A DNA stretch of 64,000 nucleotides from contig JAFEKR010000004.1 of NCBI GenBank assembly GCA_019022495.1, forward strand, positions 1,302,001 through 1,366,000, read 5' to 3'. This DNA is from Epichloe hybrida (Eukaryota > Ascomycota > Sordariomycetes > Hypocreales > Clavicipitaceae). The notes under the pieces are model-generated. The model was not told where the DNA came from, made no database searches, and saw only the letters and a program-made list of their open reading frames with translations. The position numbers were made by a program, and so were the translations under genes. Positions 1-10,632 of the stretch are shown here, in pieces; positions within the stretch are counted from its first letter, which is position 1; the number at the start of each line of letters is the position of its first letter.

Positions 1-288
1 GGATTACATACGGACGTAAGGCTATGTATGTAGAACAAAAGTGGATAAACTAAGTCGACGTGCGGGACCTTGATAGACCGCGGCGAATGGTGCTCAGTAA
101 GATCGGCATGCCAGGGTCGGTCTGCCATGGCCCATTGATAAGACATGAATTGATATCTCCGGCCAATGGCACCCATGAGTCAATGGAAATGATTCTGTGC
201 CCTTGCTTCTAGTTTTTCAAGACGCTACTGCTACTCATCACGCCATCACCCATGTACACCAGTGCACATACTTCTTCCCACTTTGCCT
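1..288. other. 3' flank of NCA2, no gene seen
   Basis: This edge of the window lies downstream of the NCA2 stop codon. I see no supported coding region, repeat or RNA gene here. Confidence 0.5.
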
Positions 289-2392
289 CTACTTTAGCCA
301 CCTGGCATACGCCCAGCGAATTCTTGCTAGGGCTTTGGTCTGTACCTGCACGCCTTTGATATTTGATAGATCATCAAGATCCTCCAAGAATTCCTTTTCG
401 ATTTCGCTCGGCATCAGGTTACTGGCATAACCGCGAAGTACGTGAACCTCGCAGAGCAACAATCCGTGATCCTTGTATGATAATACATTGTTTTCAGTCG
501 GTCTGGCTTCCGACAGTATTCTGTCAATGTTTCGTAAGATCCGTACAGCCCGGCCTGACTTCTTGTCTCGGCGAAGACCAGTCCGGCCGCCGAGTATTCC
601 ACGCAGATACTGCACTAGGCCGATCGAGACCAGCACGCCTGGTGTCAAGCCTACAAATCCAAAAACCAGTTCTTGACTCTTCAGCAAGGAGTCAATGCCA
701 TGCATGGCAACCTCCAAGTCCACCTTGGTCTTTTGTACTTGGATCAGCAATGATCGTACAAGATCTCCACGAACAGCGCCCACAAATGGCTTCCGAAGAT
801 CTTGTTCGTACGCCTTGAGCACGGGAGTCACGTCTCCTTCAGTGACCTTGCTGCGGATGTCGGCAAGTTGTGCGCTAGTTAAATTCGTGTTCCCTTCAAC
901 AGCGAAGCGAGGTTTGTCCTTGACAAAATCGACAACCATTCGCTCAAGACTCTCGCGGTCAGCCTTGAGGCTATCACGGCTCATGATTGCAATCTCACTA
1001 GACTCATCATGGCGGATGGTCTTGATGACCTTGTCGGTCGGCTGCACAATCCAGTTGAACCAAAAGTCTCGAATGGTGCCTCCCAAGTTCGTGATCCAGT
1101 TGAGGATCTGGTCCTGTCGGCTTACAAGGATACGCAAAATGGTCGTTGAGGAAAGCACACCAACAACAGTGGGAATCCAGTATCGCACGACTCGACTAGG
1201 TCGCCCGTTCTCCTTGACGAGGGTTGACATGCTGCCAACGTGTTCTGGGAGCGTCTTGTCAATGATGCGCAATAGTCGACGAGACAGGACCGCAGGACGA
1301 TCCGGATTGACACTGTCTTCCAGGTGTATTGAAAGCTCTGGGTCCTCCTCAACGCCTGCAAACACCTTATCTTCGAAATCATGAATATTGACGTCCAACG
1401 AGCACACCTCTTTTAGCACCATGTCCATCAATGCAACGCTGCGCTCGACCACACCTTTGAGGTCATGGTTGTCCTGCAGCTCCGCCTTGTCATCATCGTG
1501 ACCAAATTGAAGGCCTTCGTCCATCAAGACTCCTAGCCCGCTGGCTGTGATTTCTCTCAATTTGCGGAGCTGTGATTGTTTCCTGCGAGCCTCTGAGCGA
1601 CAAAAAGCCACCGGGGATAGGACCTTCCTCTGAATATTCCAAAACGATCGTTCCCGAATAGTATCCCGTACGATGCCGTAAAACTGGCGCCATTGATGCG
1701 ATACGCCCGCGGTCGTAGGGTCGACTAATTCGGCAGGTGAGTCTCGGACGGAAAGCGAGCGAAGTCGCATCTTGCTCGCGTTGTAGACATCTTCACCCCA
1801 GGCCCAAAACCGGATTGGACAAGTTTGGACCGTATACAGACTGCTGTAAGTGTAGGAATTTAGCACGTCGGACCAGTACCAAATGTCATCGTTGAGAGGG
1901 ACTATCTGATCCAGCAATGAGTTCAATATAGCGCCGTAGATGTGGACGGTCGCTTTGCTGACTAGTAACCACTCGATCTCGTCCTCGTAAGCGCTTTTGG
2001 CTCCCAGCTCTCCCGGCTGAGCAAGTTCTTGGATGTCGTGCTTTTTGAGAGAGGGGAGCCCAGATTGATTGAGTAGACCTTTGACGCGTTGGAGGGCTAG
2101 CAGGTTGTTGGAAGCCGTAGTGGCACTGAGAGACTGGACGACGCGGAGAAGTTGATCTAATCTTGGAGATGAAAATGAATCGGCGGCCACGAGTGCACGC
2201 TCTTCCACTTCTGAGCGACCATCGGCCGAGGCGGTCTCTGAGATGATTGGCAGGCGATCCAAATAGGCATCAAGTCGCCGGACCTGGCTGTGGATCGTAT
2301 GTCAGTTGTTCACGAAACCATCATGACATATCTCGACATTGTAGCCGTTAAGTGAATGGGCTGGGTCAAACTTACTCGGACACGAGTGACAT
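289..2392 (-). CDS. NCA2: Nca2-like mitochondrial protein (regulator of ATP synthase subunit expression)
   Basis: Two exons on the minus strand: 2392-2376 and 2287-289, joined by an 88-bp GTAAGT...CACAG intron (2375-2288), giving 671 residues. The start was chosen because the short first exon (MSLVSD) joins in phase to QVRRLDAYLDRLP, extending the long exon to a proper ATG; the long exon alone has no good N-terminal ATG. The C-terminal third holds the NCA2 signature, including GLTPGVLVSIGLVQYLRGILGG, followed by a basic stretch and LLLCEVHVLR. A hydrophobic segment near residues 360-390 is a likely membrane anchor. In yeast, Nca2 acts with Nca3 on expression of the mitochondrial Atp6/Atp8 subunits and sits in the mitochondrial outer membrane. 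Length matches the family (about 620-700). The gene diverges from ERG25. Assignment rests on recognised motifs, not a search. Confidence 0.88.
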
Positions 2393-3658
2393 GATGCGGT
2401 GAGAGGGAGACGGACAAACAAGCGGCCAAGAGAGTCGCCCTGGTAGCTGGCTTTGCAATGAGACTGGGGCTGATGCCAAACTGACAAAGCCTCAATCGGC
2501 ATTGATCCAACTGACCAGGCCGTACTCTGCAATCTGGTGAGAAAGTGTGGGGGAGCGAATCAGAAGAAACTAGGTGGCCAAGGTGACTGGATACGTATGC
2601 CTAATCAGACCACTGATAAGTGAACAGGTCGGAAGGATGGCCGGCCGACAAAGTTTTGTTTACTTTGCCGGAATAGATGAATGGGGACTGGCGCCAACGG
2701 GCGAGCACGAGAGTTCAGATAAAATGGTGGTGGCGTGGGGCCGTTGCGAGATCGGTTCGTGTTCGGATTCACTGACGCGCAGAAACAAGCAAGACAACAC
2801 ATCTTCAGGGTAGAATATTCACAGAGGGGCTGGTGACTCACAGGGGGTCTTCTCGTACCCAACCCAACCCACCTACCTACGGTAATCAGTTTATGTTGTA
2901 CGGCCCTATCATGGCTGAGTCATACTACATCCCCCCCCCTTGACGAGACCTGTGGATCCGCGTCCAGTTACCCCTACAGGATGAACAAAAGAGCATTTAC
3001 ATGTACATGTACACAGACGGAGAGCAACTCGGTGCGTGACGGAGCGAAAAGGAGTGACGCAAACGGTTATAGAGTTGCAAGGCAATACAAAAGCAAATGG
3101 GACTGTTGGAAGCTTCTTGCGAGATGGTCAACAAGCATCAGAGCAGCTGCCACTGCCTGCCAGCCAGCTGAGCCAACAATTCTTCGTATTCGTGTTCTCG
3201 ATGCTATCGATAACCCCATTCGCACAAGGGCAGCAAAAATCGGGTGGGGCACGGGAGTCAGTGGCCTCACTCTCAAGCCACACAGCCGTTACCAGATTGG
3301 CTGCTGGGCATGTGGCCTGTCGCCGGCTGCTCGCAAGCCGGTGGCCACAGACTGGATCCATCGCCCCTGAGACGACACGCTAGTGGTGTAAGAAGGGGAT
3401 GAGGCGAATAAAAATAGGGATTTGCGCCGCGAATTCCGATAAAATCTTAGCCCCCCCCCTCTGCCGCAGTCCCCTGATCAGTCAACCTCTCCTCAAGTCG
3501 CCTCTTCACGGCTTGCTCGCCCGAACGCCTCCTCCTTTTCTTTTTCCTTGAAATCCTTCGTGCAACACTAACTGCATGTTTGGCACCTGGTGCTGACTTT
3601 CGTTTCCTTTGACTGCAAATCAAAGTCTCCCAGAAACTCTGGTTCCGAAGCAGTCATC
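2393..3658. other. Divergent intergenic region between NCA2 and ERG25
   Basis: About 1.27 kb between two divergent start codons, so it should hold both promoters. It includes homopolymer C tracts (near 2932 and 3452) and a TGAGTCA heptamer near 2910. Short open frames here have no family resemblance and are probably chance. Confidence 0.5.
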
Positions 3659-4770
3659 ATGGATTTGCTGTGAGTATTTGCCCATTTGACGAACTCTCAA
3701 AGCACGCATGCCCCTTCAGCGTGAAAGCCGGAATGGCCATTCTGACATGATTGATCTTGCAGCAACGCAACCATCAACGCCGCCAACTCGACCCAGGACT
3801 ACTTTTCCGTTCTTGAGGAGGTCGCCAAGTACAATGTCAACCTCAACTTTCTTGAGCGTCTGTGGGCGGTACGTGTGCTACTTGCGATGCCGACTGTCGG
3901 ATCCCAATTCATGCTCAGCTCCTCCCATCCCCGAGCGACAAATGTTTGACTAACAGCGCCATTGGATAGGCTTGGTATCTCTTTATGCAGAATGATACCC
4001 TCGCGACCGGCATCATGAGCTTCGTCATGCACGAAATCGTCTACTTTGGACGCTGCATCCCGTTTCTTATTATGGACAAGATTCCCTATTTCCACAAGTA
4101 CAAGATCCAGAACCAGAAGATTCCCACCCTCAAGGAGCAATGGGACTGTGCCGCCATCGTTCTCATCAGCCACTTCACCGCCGAGCTTCCTCAGATTTGG
4201 TTCTTCCATCCCATTGCCACCTACTTCGGCATGGACTACGGTGTGCCATTCCCCTCCCTCTTGAAGATGGTTATTCAGGTTTCCATCATGTTTGTTATGG
4301 AGGATACTTGGCACTACTGGTTCCATCGATGCTTGCACTACGGGCCGCTGTACAAGGCCATTCACAAGATGCACCATACCTACTCGGCCCCCTTCGGATT
4401 GGCTGCTGAGTACGCTTCGCCCATCGAAACCATGCTTCTCGGCCTGGGCGTTGTCGGATCTCCTATCCTGATGCTCTATGTCACTGGAGATCTGCATCTT
4501 ATCACCATGTACACCTGGATCATCCTTCGCCTCTTCCAGGCCATTGACGCCCACAGTGGCTATGACTTCCCCTGGAGTTTGCGACACATCCTCCCTGTGT
4601 GGGCTGGTGCTGACCACCACGACATGCACCACGAAAAGTTCATCGGCAACTACTCCTCCAGCTTCCGCTGGTGGGACTACTTCCTGGACACCGAGGCCGG
4701 CCCTGATGCCCACAAGAAGCGTCGTGATAGAAAACTAAAGGCCATCAGGGCCGCCAAGAAGGAGCAGTAA
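3659..4770 (+). CDS. ERG25: C-4 methylsterol oxidase Erg25
   Basis: Three exons: 3659-3669, 3763-3868 and 3970-4770, giving 305 residues. Both introns have GT-AG ends and keep phase (MDLL/NATINAANST..., then ...LERLWA/AWYLF). The protein is a membrane-bound non-haem di-iron oxygenase of the fatty-acid hydroxylase superfamily. Its three histidine boxes are HRCLH (158-162), HKMHH (171-175) and HHDMHH (255-260), with hydrophobic segments around them. A lysine-rich C-terminus (KKRRDRKLKAIRAAKKEQ) resembles an ER retention signal. The enzyme removes the C-4 methyl groups of 4,4-dimethylzymosterol in ergosterol synthesis, working with Erg26 and Erg27 on the ER membrane. Length is normal for the family (about 300-310). 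Regulation by sterol-responsive factors is expected from the family, but I did not identify a site. Confidence 0.96.
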
Positions 4771-6048
4771 ATGCTCAATATACGGAACTTAGAGGACTTG
4801 AGCGGCGCAATGCTGCAAACATGTTGCATGCGCACGCAATTCCTTTTTTTTTTTTTTTTCGCGCTAGAACAAATTCAAAATTGACAATGATCCGCGGTCG
4901 TCGAATCGCTGTAGATTAATGCTCACAGCTATCATGCGGCTACGCCTGATTCCTGATTCGAGAAACGGACGGCGTTGACCATGGCGTTTTTATTAGAGGG
5001 TTCGAACTGAGTATGCATTGAGTGTTTTTTTTTTTTTGTATATACACGTGGTGATGAGGCAAAAAGAGGCCTTAGATCAGCACTTAATACACATTACTCA
5101 GCCGCTCGCTTTCCATAGAATGACAATGTGTCGTCGCCCCACGACAACTGGAAGTGACGCGCATCCTCACCCCGGCGTGATGGTATGCATAGATTTTCAT
5201 GCTCCATGATACATTGACCCGACTTGCGCGCGTAATGAATGGAAGAAAAAGAACGAAAAAGAAACGATGGCTACATCTGCCCATTCGATGTTCACAGCCT
5301 TCCTCTTCTCACTTGCTTTTGATTGTGCAACAATCTCTGGATGTCGAAGCCTCATCAGCCAGGGTCCTCACCTCACAACTTGTCGGCTCGGGGTCCAATT
5401 CTCCAAAATCTTTGGCAAGAGAATCGCATAATGTCGCCAAGCCCACGTCCTTCTCCGACAGGCCCTCTGGACTATGAGTCGTCCATCGAATAAACGTGGT
5501 GTTGTATACCTATGCGTGCACACAAGTGGTGAGTGAACACGGCCCTCGCTTCCTCTTCCGCTTCCAGCATCAATACTCGGAATGCCTACATTGGACCATT
5601 CAGGGTGGTGGTTCTTCAGTTTACACTGGAGTGACACGGCAGTCATGAAATCCTACCATGTGTGTCTTGTTTCTTAGTCGAGGTGCGGCCCGAAGACTGT
5701 GGAGTGGAAATTGGACCTTACCCATGTTTTTGCAAACGTTTTGAACTTGAAGCTTCGCTCTAGCGCTCCGCCCTCAGAAGTCAGCGTCCATCTTCCTCCC
5801 GATGCAGCGAGGAGTGGTGTGAGTGCTGTTGTGGTGGATGGTTTGTCTGTGCCGGGGGTGAATCTCGGTTGCATTGTGGACGAGCAGCGTTTCGTGAGGG
5901 CCGAGCGGACAGAGCATGGGATGCGATACTGGGAACGAATTCGCGGACATGATATGACTTGCATATCGTAGTCCATGCGGGCTCTTGATGTGGATGGTGG
6001 TACAAAGCATGAACTTTTTGTCTTCTTGATGTTCATGTGGTGTCGGGC
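4771..6048. other. Intergenic region downstream of ERG25
   Basis: About 1.3 kb with T-runs (near 4846-4859 and 5026-5038) consistent with the ERG25 3' end. A plus-strand open frame at 5699-5971 was considered but has no recognisable similarity. The right end abuts a MITE. Confidence 0.4.
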
Positions 6049-6518
6049 GAGCGTTGCTATTCGGAGCTGTGTTTTCTTGCTACTCGGCGCTGTACCCACA
6101 ATGTGATACGGCCACATCCCACATCCCACGCCCCGCCACCAAATTTATGTAATACTCCCTGGTAAAAAAAATAGGAAGCTTCTCTCTATTACGGTCGCGA
6201 TCGCGGCTGCGCAGCGGCTAGCATAGATAGTCAAAGAGGTCAGAAGAGGTTGGAATAATTAGTCAGGCCAGCCAAAAACACTGGAAATCGCGTTTTTAAG
6301 CGAATTCGCGAGCCTCGTGCGCGTTTAATTAAAAAATCTGCTATTATCGTAATGTAATTCAGAGTGCGGGGTTAGATTCCATGATATTACGTGTGTTTTC
6401 TACGGGAGGGTGTGGCAATTAAGCTAGCTGACCAAATGCGGCTAGGACAAATCCTTATGTGGGTACAGCGCCGAGTAGCAAGAAAACACAGCTCCGAATA
6501 GCAACGCTCGTGTCGGGC
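6040..6518. mobile_element. MITE with 52-bp perfect terminal inverted repeats and 9-bp target duplication (MULE-like)
   Basis: The arm at 6048-6099 (starting CGAGCGTTGCTATTCGGAGC) is the exact reverse complement of 6459-6510, 52 of 52 bases. With element bounds 6049-6509 the flanks are an exact 9-bp direct repeat, GTGTCGGGC, at 6040-6048 and 6510-6518. The 461-bp interior is AT-leaning and carries no ORF, so it is non-autonomous. Nine-base target duplications with long inverted repeats are typical of the Mutator (MULE) superfamily; the family assignment is inference. The perfect arms suggest recent movement or gene conversion. Confidence 0.85.
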
Positions 6519-7178
6519 GATGGCGAATTGACAACTCACTTTGCCCATTGATTGGTCCACTTGTTCGGTTCTTCGTGTGCAATTGGCTGGCCAAGGTGCT
6601 CAACCGGCAATGTGTACCCGCCTCCTCTTCAGCGACCTTGTTTAAGCGGGTCAGAGATCTCAGAATGGAGTCGTCGCCGGGAGGGCTTTGGTGCAGCAAT
6701 GGTTGCTGCCATGAAGAACCCGTTGGAAGACATCAATGTGGTGATCAATATTGGCAATATCACGCAGAAAAGCCGCCAGTCAGCAACAGCCCAGTCATCG
6801 GCCAGCAGACGGAGGCCTGGTATAATGATGAGCCATTCTCAGACGCTTGAAGTTCGTAATTGAACACTCTCCATGGAGCTAAAGCACGCGAGTAGGAAAA
6901 CAAAAAGGCCTAATTGACAAGGTGTCCCGTCGTCCAAGTACAAACTCAATACCTTCACCTGTCATCAGGGTTTCTCATGTTCAGAGACTTTGCCGGGATG
7001 ATTGTACACCGGGCAGCTGCAAGCTCACTGGGGCAAGTTGGTTCAAGAGTGAGGATGGATGAGCTTTGGTGGAAATGGAGGAAATGGATTGTAACTGCAT
7101 GGCTGCAGTTTTGTCAGTTGACTAACAGAGACATAGCCACCGTCAAAAACCCAACTTTCCACACGACTGGCTCGGTGG
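6519..7178. other. Intergenic region, no gene seen
   Basis: About 660 bp between the first MITE and the 3' end of the gene at 7179-7832. Overlapping short frames on the plus strand (6548-6863) look like chance. Confidence 0.4.
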
Positions 7179-7832
7179 TCAAATCCCGCACATGGCAAGG
7201 ACGACCGCGTGGGATGCCTCCTCCGCATTCACATCGCCAACATAGCCGAGCTTTCCTTGACCAACCTTGGCCAGCGCCACGGGTGCCTCACCACCCACGT
7301 TGGCGCTTGTTGGAGGAAAGACGCGAGACTCAATGACAGAGTCATCGTTGGTTCTGTACCACATCTCCTGCGATGAAACATTTTTCACGAACAAGGCTTT
7401 TTGACTATAACTGCGAGGCAGGGATCCAGCTTCAGACATTCCAACGGCGTTTTCATTCAACGACAAGGTCGTCCTGTGGTATGACCCTCGCTCCCAACGT
7501 AATGAGGCGCGGGCGAAGAATGTTTTTATTTTGTCTGGCTGGACAAAGGAGGGGAAGAGGCCCATGACAATCGCCGTGCCCCCGCGGCGGACGTATTCGA
7601 GGACTGCGTCCCAAATGTGACTATTCTCACGGAGGGTCAGTGCTTCATCTGTTATCAGCACGGCTGACGGCTCTGGCCCATCTGACAACATTCGCATGGC
7701 TGTATCGGGTTGCTCAGCGCGATCAAACGTTGCGGTCGCTCGAATTGCCGTGAGAAGCGGAGCATACATGTCGTCGAACCATGGCTGATTGTGCAAGGAA
7801 ATGGCGAGGACTCGGGGCGAGTTTGAGGTCAT
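7179..7832 (-). CDS. Conserved hypothetical protein, possible amidotransferase-like (ThuA-type) fold
   Basis: Single-exon frame of 217 residues. I chose the internal ATG at 7832 (MTSNSPRVLAISLHNQPW) because the open upstream extension to 7919 is not protein-like. The beginning (RVLAISLHNQPWFDDMYAPLL), the central VRRGGTAIVMGLFPSFVQPDK and the closing KVGQGKLGYVGDVNAEEAS alternate hydrophobic strands with Gly turns. That resembles the Rossmann-like fold of ThuA or class I glutamine-amidotransferase-like proteins. I see no clear catalytic Cys-His pair, so an enzymatic role is not supported. No signal peptide or membrane segment is apparent. I recognise it only as a fungal hypothetical type. Confidence 0.6.
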   Translation of the reverse strand: MTSNSPRVLAISLHNQPWFDDMYAPLLTAIRATATFDRAEQPDTAMRMLSDGPEPSAVLITDEALTLRENSHIWDAVLEYVRRGGTAIVMGLFPSFVQPDKIKTFFARASLRWERGSYHRTTLSLNENAVGMSEAGSLPRSYSQKALFVKNVSSQEMWYRTNDDSVIESRVFPPTSANVGGEAPVALAKVGQGKLGYVGDVNAEEASHAVVLAMCGI

Positions 7833-8389
7833 GGTCGCGAAAGGCTGCGAGTGTCGCTGCGTAGTGGTTTGGGCGCGGGGCTCGAGAACAGAAGCTAAGG
7901 AAATAAACAAATAATACAATGATGTAATAAAGTGGTTGCTGACTTGCTATGGTGTGTTAGGTTATCAGGTCAGAAGGAGCAGGTGCACCAGGCACAGCGG
8001 TTTAGCCTTCAGGACACGGGTGATGGAAACACTACATACGGACTAGGGCTTAGGGTTATCATGGGAACCTACGGATTGCATGCATGATAATTAGTAATAA
8101 TAAGAGCAAGGAAGTTCATGCAGAAACAAGAAGCTGGCCGGGGTTGAGTTATTAACACGGTTTGGCGGTCGTTTGCGGAAGAATTACATAAGCTGGGGTC
8201 AGTCGCTCGGCAGGAAGGTGCCGCCGTGGGTGGGGCGCCTGCCACTTGATGCACTCTGTCCGCCTCTGCCTCCCCCCTCCCGCTGGGTCCTCTTTAATTC
8301 CCACGTTCATGTCAGCAGCTTCGATTCTTGCGTAGTAATCATCGCGCATCTCGAATGCTGAGTCAGATTACGCCCGTCCATCCTCAGCA
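7833..8389. other. Divergent promoter region between the hypothetical gene and the kapC-like gene
   Basis: About 560 bp separating two divergent starts. Apart from the AP-1-like site listed separately at 8357-8367, I see no structured element. Confidence 0.4.
8357..8367. promoter_or_regulatory. Candidate AP-1/MARE-like bZIP site upstream of the kapC-like gene
   Basis: The sequence TGCTGAGTCAG contains the TGAGTCA core (8359-8365), 25 bp upstream of the ATG of a bZIP gene. This core is bound by Gcn4/Cpc1-type factors and by AP-1 proteins. Its position in the presumed leader makes autoregulation possible, but this is only a motif match. Confidence 0.3.
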
Positions 8390-9851
8390 ATGCAGCAACC
8401 ATCGAGCTCGGGGATTCAAGGTAGGTCGTCAACGAGAAACGCTTGTCTATTGTCCTACCCGCGTTACGCGTTGGCTGCATCATGCGCGCGAAACCCTTCA
8501 CCTGGTTCTTCTTGTAGCGAAAAGTTTCGCTTCTTTCTGTCTTTGCACTGCCGCCTCGGCGACTCTCTGAATTGCGTCACCGTCTCCGTCACCGTCACCG
8601 TCTCCGTCTCATAGACCTCACGGAGACCTCACGGAGACCTCACGTCGTGCCTCTGCTCAGTGCCGCTGGACCTTGGCTTATGCGCGGCGATACGCGGCGA
8701 TACGCGGCGCCTCCGTCAAGTGAAGCTGGCGCCTCGAACAGCTTGTCGTCTTGCTGAGCAGACACTTCTCTGCAACCTTGCCGCATAGAACGTCTGGCTA
8801 ACACTGGACCTTTTCCACTCCCCAACAGAGCAGCACTTGCGCGCGCAGCTGGAGCTCTTACAGAACCACGACGCCGACGCCTCTACAGCTTCGGCTTCGG
8901 GCTCGGGCTCGGGCTCGCGCGACTCGAGAGGCGCACTGTCGCACTCGCCGCCGCCGTCTCGGACGGCGAATGGATACCAAGAGCTGACTGCTGCCTCACA
9001 CGAAGCTGCTCACGCGTTGAGCAAAACCGGAGTTGAGGCGCATATCCACCCAGATCTGCGAGGCGCTGCCGAGCACGCCTCCAACATGATGTCCCTAGAT
9101 CCTCCTGCCGGTCACAGCCCTGCTGAGAGCCCTCCCGGGCCTCCGAATGCTTCAATAGCCCCGGCTCCTCCATCATCTTCTCTTGATCTGGGCGCCATTG
9201 GCGAGAGCAGAAAAGCCAAGCGCGAGCTTTCGCAATCTAAGCGCGCGGCCCAAAACAGAGCAGCCCAGGTAGGTCAATCGAATGCCTCGAGGCGCAGCGC
9301 ATAGCATTCATGACCTTTTGAACCTTGAGGTTTTCATCATGAGCATCATCAGCTAACGGCAATCCCTACAGAGAGCATTTCGCCAACGTAAAGAGGGCTA
9401 TATTAAGAAGCTTGAGCAGCAAGTTCGCGAGTTTGCCGACAATGAACAAGCCCTCAAGGCCATGCAGTCTGAGAACTATGCTCTTCGAGAGTATGTCATT
9501 CACCTACAGTCCAGGTTACTAGACATTCAAGGCGAATATCCGCCGCCACCGCCGAATATCAACCTGTCCCAAGCCGGTGGTCCTCCCCCTCCTGCAAGTG
9601 CACCCCCCGAGCAAGCGGCGCCCGCAGTTGGAGTCGCCGCCACACCTCTTGAAGCAGTTGCGCAGGCTGTAGCGGGCCTAGCTGCCCAGGAGCAACTAGT
9701 GCAAAGCGAGCAACAGCAACGGAAGCGGCAGAGATACCCTAGCCAAGGTTTCAAGCCCGAGGGCCGCGAAGAGGATACACAGTCGCCTGAAGAGGTCAAC
9801 AGACAGTACCTGAAGCACGAGGAGGGAACTAGTCGACCAGCAGAGACCTAG
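8390..9851 (+). CDS. kapC: kapC-like bZIP transcription factor
   Basis: Three exons: 8390-8420, 8829-9268 and 9372-9851, giving 316 residues. The second intron (9269-9371) splits the basic region in phase: KRELSQSKRAAQNRAAQ then RAFRQRKEGYIKKLEQQV, at residues about 142-175. The NRAAQRAFRQRKE sequence is the fungal Yap/Pap1-type DNA-contacting motif. A leucine zipper runs through KALQSENYALREYVIHLQSRLL-type heptads. Flanks are Ser/Ala/Pro-rich and Gln-rich, typical of disordered activation regions. The match to Aspergillus kapC is by recognition of the basic region plus zipper. Exon 1 (MQQPSSSGIQ) and the 408-bp first intron are less certain, but the junction GTAGGT...CAACAG keeps the frame. 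The gene is convergent with ARP5. Confidence 0.85.
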
Positions 9852-10632
9852 TATCTCCTTGCCTCTGTTCGATGTCGAGTTTTTGACCATTTGGGATGAT
9901 GGGGAATGGTGCCTCAGGTGGTTCGCCGTGGCTCTCCAGCTTGCCCCTATTGGATGAGAAGCATGATTTTCGTATCCCGACGTGGGCTCATCGACTTATA
10001 ACACACAGTGGCGTTCTACGGACTTTTCGATCAATCATGCAGTAGAAGCTTATTTGTTTTTTTGTTTTTTTGGTGGCGTTTGCTGCACCACTCCATGTCA
10101 CAACGACCCTTTTTCTATGTCGCGAGCAGTGACGGGAGTAACTGCAGAGAGGTTACACGTACTTGTTTGTGTAGGGATGCAGTTAAATCCTGATATGTAA
10201 TGGGTGGATGATTTTTGTTTTTTTTTTGTTACTCTTGCCGTTTAGCCTACGTCCAAGTTTTGATTTTCGCCTGAAGATATAAAAGCGTCGATGCATGTTC
10301 GTCGTGTATTGAATGCCATGAGTACGTGACTAATCTGCTGTCTGCTGTAAAAAACAATCATCGTATCGGGCAGGTCAATTCGAGAATATCCCCTAGATCA
10401 AAAAAAAAGGAAAGAAAGAAAAAGCCCTTCATTCTCAACTACGACATCTGCTCCATACGATTGAGAAGAAAATACATTGACAGCCGTTGAACGTGGAAAA
10501 CAGTCAGTCAGTCAGTCCAGTCGCCTTGGGTTGACGCGCATAATTTGACGCCAGTATTCATCGCCGATTGTCAACACTTAGCACGCCCGCACCCAGACGC
10601 ATCATTGTTATCCTTCCGGCCGTCTACTTGCT
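9852..10632. other. Convergent 3' region between the kapC-like gene and ARP5
   Basis: About 780 bp of 3' flank for two convergent genes, with T- and A-runs near 10051, 10217 and 10400. No gene seen. Confidence 0.45.

Noticed and set aside
2981..3383. Overlapping plus-strand frames of up to 129 residues in the NCA2/ERG25 intergenic region
   Set aside because: No family resemblance, several overlapping frames equally long, and placement in a divergent promoter region; likely chance.
5699..5971. 90-residue plus-strand frame downstream of ERG25
   Set aside because: Protein-like in part but without splice context, family match or a Kozak-like start; opposite-strand frame is equally long.
8040..8060. 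TTAGGG-like sequence (CTTAGGGTTATC) near 8050
   Set aside because: Single short match; not a telomeric array.
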